A stretch of DNA of 14,055 nt from JAUYQE01 sp035289745 (lineage in GTDB: Archaea > Nanobdellota > Nanobdellia > Woesearchaeales > GW2011-AR9). The position numbers were made by a program, and so were the translations under genes. The stretch lies in the NCBI GenBank assembly GCA_035289745.1, contig DATDWF010000059.1:1-14055 (forward strand). Direction: 5' to 3'. The notes below the pieces were generated by a model. It worked only from the letters and a program-made list of their open reading frames with translations, had not been told where the DNA came from and searched no databases. Of the stretch, positions 6,956 through 11,958 are shown piece by piece (position 1 is the stretch's first letter; each line of letters begins with the position of its first letter).

Positions 6956-7753
6956 TTACTTCCCGCCGTTCCACATCTGGTCGAACATGGTGTCCATCGC
7001 CGTAGCGAAGTATGGTGTCTTGACCCAGATGCCCAAGTCGTAGGACGGATGCACCTCACCGTCGTCTAAGACCATGAATACCAGGTCTTTGCTATCGACG
7101 GTAACGAAGCGGGCTGCCACTTTGCTGCTATGCCGCACTTCGGCGAGGTCTTTCAGGCTTTCCGCCACTTCTTTGTTCTCTTTGGTGAGCGGTACGGCAA
7201 TGCGTATTTTGACGCCTTTCTTCTTGGCGCGCTCTAAGCTGGAGCGCAGCCCTTCCGCTTTCCGCAGCAAGCCTTTTTCGCTGGTCATGATGTTGATGCT
7301 CTTCTTGGCATCTTTAATGAGCATGTCCAAGTGGTTGTAGATGTTCGGCCGGCCACGCAGGCAGCCGCTTAAGTCCGTAGGATCAACTAAATTAATGCCC
7401 GTCTTATGCAAGGTGTCTAATTCTCCCAGGAGCGGGGAATTTTTTACGGATTCTAAACGCTTTACTTTTTCCTGAGCCGTGAAGTGCATGTGCTTCTTTA
7501 CCCGGTCAACAACTTCATTCGGGGGAATGGCAATGTATTTGATGGGCTTGCCGAGCTTCATGATGACAAAGCCTTTTTTCTCTAAGGACTCGAGAACATC
7601 GTAAGATCTGCTTCTCGGAACGTTCGCAATGTCGGACAATTCTCCGGCCGTAGAAACGCCGCGGCTTAAGAGCGCTGTCCAGAGCTTGACTTCGTATAAG
7701 TTTAAATCAAAGTAGCGGCGCAGCTTGCTTAACAATTCTTCTTTCACAATCAT
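6956..7753 (-). CDS. TrmB-family transcriptional regulator, 265 aa
   Basis: This is a DNA-binding regulator of the archaeal TrmB family. The N-terminal winged helix spans about 1-85: LNLYEVKLWTALLSRG, then GELSDIANVPRSRSYDVLESL as helix-turn-helix, then KKGFVIMKLGKPIKYIAI as wing. A coiled linker covers 85-115. The C-terminal region (about 130-262) resembles the phospholipase-D-like middle domain of TrmB proteins (DAKKSINIMTSEKGL, KKGVKIRIAVPLT, then FDQMW near the end). The sugar-binding C-terminal extension of the Thermococcus TrmB is absent, so its ligand is unknown. The ATG at 7753 is chosen over the TTG at 7762 because the G-rich ribosome binding site (GAGGGGG, 7763-7769) would touch the TTG. 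An inverted repeat upstream suggests autoregulation. It is downstream of pelota on the same strand but has its own promoter region. Confidence 0.9.
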   Translation of the reverse strand: MIVKEELLSKLRRYFDLNLYEVKLWTALLSRGVSTAGELSDIANVPRSRSYDVLESLEKKGFVIMKLGKPIKYIAIPPNEVVDRVKKHMHFTAQEKVKRLESVKNSPLLGELDTLHKTGINLVDPTDLSGCLRGRPNIYNHLDMLIKDAKKSINIMTSEKGLLRKAEGLRSSLERAKKKGVKIRIAVPLTKENKEVAESLKDLAEVRHSSKVAARFVTVDSKDLVFMVLDDGEVHPSYDLGIWVKTPYFATAMDTMFDQMWNGGK

Positions 7754-7780
7754 GTTTCCCAACCCCCTCTTTTTTTAGTA

Positions 7781-7832
7781 AATAGTATGGTAACGTTTTG
7801 TTACTTAGCTATCAGTAACGTATACTACTATT
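7781..7832. promoter_or_regulatory. Candidate operator upstream of the TrmB-like gene
   Basis: The core is GTTACT-N8-AGTAAC at 7800-7819. It is nested within longer arms, AATAGTAT (7781-7788) and ATACTACTATT (7822-7832), which are complementary apart from a three-base insertion. A second overlapping palindrome, GTAAC-N5-GTTAC, occupies 7790-7804. The TACT/AGTA half-sites resemble operators described for TrmB-type regulators (TACT-spacer-AGTA). Its place between the probable promoter and the start codon fits autorepression. Confidence 0.5.
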
Positions 7833-7836
7833 AAAA
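7828..7836 (-). promoter_or_regulatory. Probable TATA box for the TrmB-like gene
   Basis: On the minus strand, TTTTAATAG follows a possible BRE (AACC). Transcription would start near 7805, inside the inverted repeat, leaving a leader of about 50 bases with the G-rich ribosome binding site. An alternative, weaker box (ACTATTTAC, minus strand, near 7780) would give an almost leaderless mRNA. The remaining bases up to the pelota stop (7837-7916) hold a short GC-rich hairpin-like element and no recognisable gene or T-run. Confidence 0.4.
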
Positions 7837-7916
7837 GGTTGCGGTCATGCAAGATATGCTTTTCAAGGCGAGGAAAAGAATGCGTATTTCTCGACGGGGA
7901 CATCGCCGGCTTTCTC

Positions 7917-8978
7917 TCACCGTTTGGGGGACAATTCGTACCGCAACAGTGCCGCGATGCCGCCCAAGCCGTTGAGTTTTCGCCCGCTTTCCGATTGTGC
8001 CGAGAGGATATGCACTTTTCCCTGCAGCTGGTCGACCATTTTCATCAGATCATCGAGAGCAGCAAAGTTTCCTTTTTCCCGTTGTTGCTGCACATACTCA
8101 TCCGTCAGCAGCAGAATGCGGACGGCGCCCGCGCGAACGGCTTTTTCCACTTCTTTCTTTCCATAGGCAGCGAGCTTTTCCCTGCGGATTTCCAGGAGCA
8201 GCTCTTCCATGAGCAATTGCTCTTGCCTCGCGCGGCTGTTCTTCAGGACATCGGCCAGTTCCGGCCGGCGCATGACTTCATCGATAGATCGCTCGCTGAC
8301 GTCGGAGCAGATGGCTAAGGCAATTTTCTTTTTGAGCTCTGGCGCCGGTATTTTTTTTAACAGCTCGTCTTTGTAGAATGCGGGAGAGGCCAGGATGATA
8401 TGCTCCGGCTGGTAGCGCTGAGCGTATTGTTCGATGATTTTGATGATCTCTTCCTGAAAGTCCTTTTTCACTTCGACGGTCTTTCTTTTTTTGGAGACTT
8501 CGCCTTGCAGCGTGGTAAGGATGTCGTACCCAAATTTTTTGGTGATGGCAAAGAGCGCTTCTTCCCGGTCGAACAAGCAGAGGAGGTAGAGATAATTGCG
8601 TTCCGACGCTTCCTGCAATTTCTGCTTCTGATAGCTCAGCCATTGCGGCTTTTCCAGGACGATTTCCGTGCCGATTTCCAATTCCAGAACATGGTAGCTA
8701 TCCCGGGGCACATCTTCCGGCCCTTCTTTCACTTTGCCGTTGATTCGTAAAGAGTTGCCGGCACTGCTGAAGGTGATGGTCTCTGCTTCGATGCTCAGGG
8801 TCATGGGCTTCTTGACGGTCTTGGCGTTTTCTCCCTGGCCGATCTTGATTTTCCGGGTGGTTTTGCCGCGCAGCAGATCGCCGGGGTCGATAAGATGGCT
8901 TAAGTACCAGAGATCGTCAAGGTCGGTTACCCGGAGCTTGATCTTGCCGGCTTTGAAATCTTTGTGGATGAGGTCCAT
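7917..8978 (-). CDS. pelA: mRNA surveillance protein pelota, 353 aa
   Basis: Pelota (Dom34) recognises ribosomes stalled on broken or blocked mRNA and, with archaeal aEF1A and ABCE1, splits them for recycling. The three eRF1-like domains are visible. An Sm-like N-terminal domain covers about 1-125 (LRVTDLDDLWYLSHLIDPGD, RDSYHVLELEIGTEIVLEK). The eRF1 domain 2-like middle runs about 130-255 (EALFAITKKFGYDIL; EHIILASPAFYKDELLKKI) without a GGQ motif, as expected. The eRF1 domain 3-like C-terminus ends KLNGLGGIAALLRY. Length is normal. The frame continues 16 residues upstream, but the ATG at 8978 is chosen: the conserved start M-x-L-I-H begins here and a TATA box lies 26 bases upstream. A RelE-type toxin gene ends 53 bases upstream on the same strand. 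Confidence 0.95.
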   Translation of the reverse strand: MDLIHKDFKAGKIKLRVTDLDDLWYLSHLIDPGDLLRGKTTRKIKIGQGENAKTVKKPMTLSIEAETITFSSAGNSLRINGKVKEGPEDVPRDSYHVLELEIGTEIVLEKPQWLSYQKQKLQEASERNYLYLLCLFDREEALFAITKKFGYDILTTLQGEVSKKRKTVEVKKDFQEEIIKIIEQYAQRYQPEHIILASPAFYKDELLKKIPAPELKKKIALAICSDVSERSIDEVMRRPELADVLKNSRARQEQLLMEELLLEIRREKLAAYGKKEVEKAVRAGAVRILLLTDEYVQQQREKGNFAALDDLMKMVDQLQGKVHILSAQSESGRKLNGLGGIAALLRYELSPKR

Positions 8979-9000
8979 GGGAATGGAGAGAAGAAAGCAG

Positions 9001-9008
9001 TTTATATG
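9001..9008 (-). promoter_or_regulatory. TATA box for pelota
   Basis: On the minus strand this reads CATATAAA, centred about 26 bases before the ATG at 8978, predicting a leaderless mRNA. It lies in the gap after the toxin gene, so pelota need not depend on the toxin-antitoxin promoter. Confidence 0.6.
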
Positions 9009-9031
9009 TGTTTTTCTTGTTTTCAAACACT

Positions 9032-9298
9032 TCAGTGCGCATAAATATTGTCGTGATGGTCAAAATCTTCGAGAATCACCGTTTTCAAGTTTTCATCAAC
9101 TGAAAAAGTGAGGACAAAATGCGAATCTACATGGACGCGCTTCCCGTGCTGTAAGGGTCTCCGCAAGTTTTTGTAGTGCTGCGGGTTTTGGACTATTTCT
9201 TCAGTCTTTTTGACTATAATTTCGGCAATTTTTGGTTTTTTCTTCGCAAGCTTTTCAAGTTTCTTTTGAAGAGCAGGCCGAATAGAAAGCGCATACAT
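9032..9298 (-). CDS. RelE/ParE-superfamily toxin, 88 aa
   Basis: This is a probable type II toxin. Family members of this kind cleave mRNA in the ribosomal A site. The 88 residues fit the fold: an N-terminal strand (MYALSIRP), two Lys-rich helices (residues 9-38), then strands KRVHVDSHFVLTFSVD and LKTVILEDFDHHDNIY. The conserved ending HHDNIY is typical of archaeal RelE/YafQ-like toxins. It begins two bases after the antitoxin stop, the standard antitoxin-first order. Whether it is active cannot be told from sequence. Confidence 0.85.
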   Translation of the reverse strand: MYALSIRPALQKKLEKLAKKKPKIAEIIVKKTEEIVQNPQHYKNLRRPLQHGKRVHVDSHFVLTFSVDENLKTVILEDFDHHDNIYAH

Positions 9299-9300
9299 TT

Positions 9301-9543
9301 TTACCGCAATCCAATCATTGTTCGGAGATTCTGGGGAGCCCCTACCCGTATCGGCTTTTGCTTTTGGATTCGAATAGCTTTTTTCACGTATTCCGGGCGG
9401 AGCTTGGGCTCGAGGATATCTTCTTCATACTTTTCAGCCATCATTTCTATTGCCTGCGATTTGTCATTGAGGCCGTATTGTGCTTTGATGATGCTGATTA
9501 TTCTGTTCGCATGTTCAGAAATGTTGATGAATGCTTGGACCAT
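9301..9543 (-). CDS. Antitoxin of the RelE pair, DUF2683-like, 80 aa
   Basis: This small protein starts MVQAFINISEHANRIISIIK, continues YGLNDKSQAIEMMAEKYEE, and has LEPKLRPEYV-like text in its second half. This matches the archaeal DUF2683 family as I recall it. The N-terminal 45 residues fit a ribbon-helix-helix DNA-binding fold, and the C-terminal part would wrap the toxin. It starts at ATG 9543, 31 bases after a TATA box, and is separated from the toxin by two bases. A palindrome between TATA box and start suggests autoregulation, as usual for such pairs. Confidence 0.82.
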   Translation of the reverse strand: MVQAFINISEHANRIISIIKAQYGLNDKSQAIEMMAEKYEEDILEPKLRPEYVKKAIRIQKQKPIRVGAPQNLRTMIGLR

Positions 9544-9555
9544 AGGTATGTGATG

Positions 9556-9579
9556 TTAATATGGCATTAATATATAAAG
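9556..9579 (-). promoter_or_regulatory. Promoter and candidate operator of the toxin-antitoxin operon
   Basis: On the minus strand the TATA box CTTTATATA (9571-9579) is followed by the palindrome TTAAT-GCCAT-ATTAA (9556-9570). The predicted transcription start is a few bases before the ATG at 9543, so a repressor bound to the palindrome would cover the region between TATA box and start. Confidence 0.5.
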
Positions 9580-9602
9580 ATTGCGACCGAAAAGTGGAAG
9601 TT

Positions 9603-9795
9603 CTAACTCTGGCTTACTTTCTTGAACAACTCGTCGCCTTTCTTCGTTCTCCGGTAGATTCTTCCCGTTTTTTTCTTTCGGCGTGAGGCAGATGATGAGC
9701 CCTTGGAACTCGAGCTCTTGAACAATACCCAGAACACCGGAAATGTATAGACCATTTCTAGGTATTTGATTGTTGATAATAGGGGGTATAATCAC
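9603..9795 (-). pseudogene. Degenerate winged-helix regulator fragment with a frameshift
   Basis: The frame starting at GTG 9795 reads through YISGVLGIVQELEFQGLI and CLTPKEK, resembling the recognition helix and wing of archaeal winged-helix proteins. It then derails at a run of seven A (9668-9674 on the minus strand). Dropping one A restores TGRIYRRTKKGDELFKKV and a TAG stop at 9603, the normal ending of such proteins (wing strand, then T-x-KG helix). The N-terminal half is not recognisable; its place overlaps the end of the 165-aa gene. It may be a decayed gene, a sequencing error in the homopolymer, or a programmed frameshift. Decay is preferred because the N-terminus is also missing. Confidence 0.6.
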
Positions 9796-10255
9796 TAAAT
9801 AACGTTTTTCGCAGATGTGGTTCGATTTGCGCCCAGATTAGGTCTGCATCAATAAAGTTTTCAATCACTTCACCTAGTTTTATTGGTAATACCTCTGTAT
9901 GGTTTAAGTCTTTAAAATAAGTTCGGCAACGTTGGCAACTTTTCAGGACAGTTTTAGAGTTTTCTGTCAAATTGACGTGGAGTCCTTGTTGTGTTTTATA
10001 GGGGTGGCTACAATCCAAAACGAATACTACTTTGTGTCTAGTTTCTGTTCCTGTTGAATGAATAATTTCAATAAACGCATCTCTTGATTCTTGTTTTTGC
10101 TTTTTAAGACCGTGAATTTTTATCTCGTAGAGACCCCTGTTTTTCTTTGAACGGCACGTAATAGTGGTGTCTCGTGCGAAGTCATCGCTAAAGATTCTTT
10201 TGTTTGTTTTCTTTTGTTTTTTCTCGAAGATGTTCCCAAATCTTGCGCCGATCAT
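9758..10255 (-). CDS. Hypothetical protein, 165 aa, AT-rich gene
   Basis: I do not recognise this protein. It is basic and soluble-looking. A Lys-rich N-terminus (KKQKKTNKR) is followed by strand-like segments (TTITCRSKK, GLYEIKIHGLKKQ, DAFIEIIHSTG, HKVVFVLDCSHPYK), a CQRC pair at 107-110, and a helical C-terminus with two tryptophan/proline-rich turns. Four cysteines (34, 82, 107, 110) could bind a metal, but this is a guess. Base composition is clearly more AT-rich than the flanking housekeeping genes, suggesting acquisition. AAAGGA lies about 11 bases before the ATG at 10255, and a TATA-like TTTAAA lies about 60 bases upstream. The end overlaps the winged-helix remnant. Confidence 0.55.
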   Translation of the reverse strand: MIGARFGNIFEKKQKKTNKRIFSDDFARDTTITCRSKKNRGLYEIKIHGLKKQKQESRDAFIEIIHSTGTETRHKVVFVLDCSHPYKTQQGLHVNLTENSKTVLKSCQRCRTYFKDLNHTEVLPIKLGEVIENFIDADLIWAQIEPHLRKTLFSDYTPYYQQSNT

Positions 10256-10310
10256 TTTTACCCAAAGTCCTTTTCCGTCATAATGATTCCTTTGTGACCA
10301 AAAGCCAAAA

Positions 10311-10320
10311 GTTTAAAAGG
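10311..10320. promoter_or_regulatory. Shared TATA-like element between divergent genes
   Basis: GTTTAAAAGG contains the symmetrical TTTAAA (10312-10317), usable on both strands. Rightward it would start RNA near 10342, leaving about 20 bases with a good ribosome binding site (GAGGTC, 10352-10357, 4 bases before the ATG at 10362). Leftward it would start near 10288, about 32 bases before the ATG at 10255. A second rightward box (CTTATAAC, near 10337) would instead give a leaderless mRNA. Confidence 0.4.
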
Positions 10321-10361
10321 TTTGAGAAACTACTCTTATAACATCAAAAAAGAGGTCACAA

Positions 10362-11105
10362 ATGTCAAAGAAACCCATCCACCTATACCTTTTAATCGCC
10401 CTCGTCGCTATCGTCGCGATAACGGCGGTAACGGTCATTCTGTTAACGTATGCGCAGAAAGGTGCTCTCGTCGGCGAAGCAGCACAAAAATATCAATTAG
10501 GAGGAACTACTGGCCCGCTTCCCACGTACGTCAACGAGACGAAGCTGTTTTGTGATAAAGTAAATAATTGTGGTTTGGCTCCGGCTGGCGGTGGTTCGCT
10601 GAAAGTGGTGGATGCGACGGGGAAAGAAGTGGGGATTCTTGTTGATGGCCCGGTTGTGGGTAAGGGCGATGTAGTAAAAGTATTTGATACAAATATACAA
10701 AAGTTCTTAAAGTACAATCTTTATAATGTGACTAACGGTACAAATGAGTCATATCAGGCCCTTGCAGGTGAGTTTTTTTTTGAAACAGAAGATTGTAGTG
10801 GTCCGAAATATTTTCTAACATCCCCAACTGTTTTGGGAGGGACAAGTGTAGGAGCGAACAACCCTTACGTCCCCCTGTTTTTAAGAGGCACTCTCTATGC
10901 AATTTCAGATTATCAGAGTATTAACATAAGTTACCGTGAGGGTATGGTGCTTAGGAGTAGAACTGACTCCAGTGGTTGCAATGCAATCCCAGACGATAAT
11001 TTAGTTAACCTTAGTAACCCTGTTTATGCTGGTTACTATCTTTCCATCCTAGAAGAAGTAATCCCTCCAACGTACAAAGGCCCGCTTTCGATAGTCGTCC
11101 GGTAG
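10362..11105 (+). CDS. Membrane-anchored extracellular protein, 247 aa, unknown function
   Basis: The short basic start (MSKKP) is followed by one hydrophobic segment at about 7-29, so the protein is anchored with its body outside the cell. The body is rich in Gly, Thr, Asn and short strands, with VVDATGKEVGILVDGPVVGKGDVVKVF near 82-108 and an EDCSGPKYFLTS segment near 143-154. Four cysteines (64, 70, 145, 206) could form two disulfides. Six N-x-S/T sites (58, 122, 125, 128, 188, 216) fit archaeal N-glycosylation. The pattern 'DAxGKxVG ... dCsGxxY' resembles beta-structured surface or tail-like proteins I recall from bacteria and DPANN archaea, but no function follows. The ribosome binding site GAGGTC precedes the ATG. 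It is convergent with the 66-aa gene, with only 5 bases between the stops. Confidence 0.75.
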   Translation: MSKKPIHLYLLIALVAIVAITAVTVILLTYAQKGALVGEAAQKYQLGGTTGPLPTYVNETKLFCDKVNNCGLAPAGGGSLKVVDATGKEVGILVDGPVVGKGDVVKVFDTNIQKFLKYNLYNVTNGTNESYQALAGEFFFETEDCSGPKYFLTSPTVLGGTSVGANNPYVPLFLRGTLYAISDYQSINISYREGMVLRSRTDSSGCNAIPDDNLVNLSNPVYAGYYLSILEEVIPPTYKGPLSIVVR

Positions 11106-11110
11106 TCACT

Positions 11111-11311
11111 CTACCTTCTCCCTTTCCTTCCCCCATACAACCTCTCCACTTTCTCCCTTCCTTCCTTCGTCCGCAGCAATTCCTTGAGAACCCGTTCGTG
11201 ATTCTGAAATAAAGCATTGATGAATTCCGTGTGCGGCTTTCTCCACTCGTCAGGATGCTCTCGGACAAACCGTGCCCAGCGTTCTACCTGCTCCATATGG
11301 GATTCTCTCAT
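11111..11311 (-). CDS. Small helical protein, 66 aa, coupled to the nucleotidyltransferase gene
   Basis: This small charged protein reads MEQVERWARFVREHPDEWRK, then HTEFINALFQNHERVLKELL, then TKEGREKVERLYGG with an Arg/Lys tail. It appears all-helical. Its ATG overlaps the stop of the upstream gene (ATGA, 11308-11311), so the two are translated together. I have a vague memory of similar 'ERWA...HTEFINA' small proteins in DPANN genomes, but no assigned function. The partner context (antitoxin, or substrate of the upstream protein) is inference. Confidence 0.65.
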   Translation of the reverse strand: MRESHMEQVERWARFVREHPDEWRKPHTEFINALFQNHERVLKELLRTKEGREKVERLYGGRKGRR

Positions 11312-11865
11312 AGCCGTAACCGCCGTATAAGCTCTTTTACCTTTTTAATCTTCTCCTCATCAACTAGTTCTGCAAACACAATGCGGAGATGCCGGGCATC
11401 TTCTAAATCTTTGGGGCTTTTGAGCAGTTCTTCTTTAAACGCAATGTTCACATTGATGTCGCTGAACCACACGTCAAGGTTCGTGAGCGGCAGCTTTATG
11501 CGCGTGCGGAGCTGATATTCGTCCAGCGCATCTTTGGCAAATTTTATTTCCATCTCCGGCAAAGGCTTCTCTTTCCACGTAAAGCGAACTGAGAGGTTTT
11601 CCTGTAGATACGCATATACTTCATCCGCGTCATCAGATTGCATGCAGGCGAAACCCTCCTTTTTCAAGGCCGCAAAGATCAGCCTAAATTTCTCTTTGCT
11701 CACTCTTTCCATAATCAGGTCGATATCCTCAGTTCCCCGAGTTCTGCCGGAGGCGATAGCGACAAAGCCGGAGACAATGATATACCGGCAATACTGTTCC
11801 ATAATCTGAGAGAACTTTTCACAAAATTCATTCAGAACATTGAGATTGGTAACTTCGCGCTCCAT
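11308..11865 (-). CDS. Nucleotidyltransferase-fold protein (AbiEii/DUF6036-like), 185 aa
   Basis: This is a minimal nucleotidyltransferase-like protein. Residues 28-50 read YIIVSGFVAIASGRTRGTEDIDL: a strand, a Gly-containing turn, then T-x-DID, whose two Asp would bind metal and nucleotide triphosphate. The first Gly pair is SG instead of the commoner GG/GS. A helix with a Glu-rich stretch follows, and E106 or D131 may be the third acidic residue. Near 145-162, KEELLKSPKDLEDARHLR matches the K-x-R-x-KD-x-x-D type ending seen in AbiEii/MNT-like proteins. Such proteins are often toxins or antitoxins in two-gene modules. The ATG at 11865 lies 27 bases after a TATA box, so the mRNA is probably leaderless. 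The downstream gene is ATGA-coupled. Confidence 0.72.
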   Translation of the reverse strand: MEREVTNLNVLNEFCEKFSQIMEQYCRYIIVSGFVAIASGRTRGTEDIDLIMERVSKEKFRLIFAALKKEGFACMQSDDADEVYAYLQENLSVRFTWKEKPLPEMEIKFAKDALDEYQLRTRIKLPLTNLDVWFSDINVNIAFKEELLKSPKDLEDARHLRIVFAELVDEEKIKKVKELIRRLRL

Positions 11866-11888
11866 ACCCTAGCGGGAGGCTTAATCTC

Positions 11889-11896
11889 TTATAAAC
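11889..11896 (-). promoter_or_regulatory. TATA box for the nucleotidyltransferase operon
   Basis: On the minus strand this reads GTTTATAA, centred 27 bases before the ATG at 11865, giving a leaderless transcript. It shares a 93-base divergent region with the promoter of the 391-aa gene. Confidence 0.6.
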
Positions 11897-11928
11897 ATTT
11901 ACCCAACGCCGTGCGGAAAGACGAATCC

Positions 11929-11939
11929 TTTATATATTT
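11929..11939 (+). promoter_or_regulatory. TATA box for the 391-aa repeat protein
   Basis: TTTATATATTT is centred about 25-26 bases before the ATG at 11959. It sets this ATG as the start; the frame is open further back to 11638, but only antisense to the nucleotidyltransferase gene. Confidence 0.65.
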
Positions 11940-11958
11940 CAATTATTTCAAGACTGTT

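Noticed and set aside
11638..11958. N-terminal extension of the 391-aa protein
   Set aside because: It is antisense to the nucleotidyltransferase gene and its promoter. The hydrophobic anchor starting at 11959 is a natural N-terminus.
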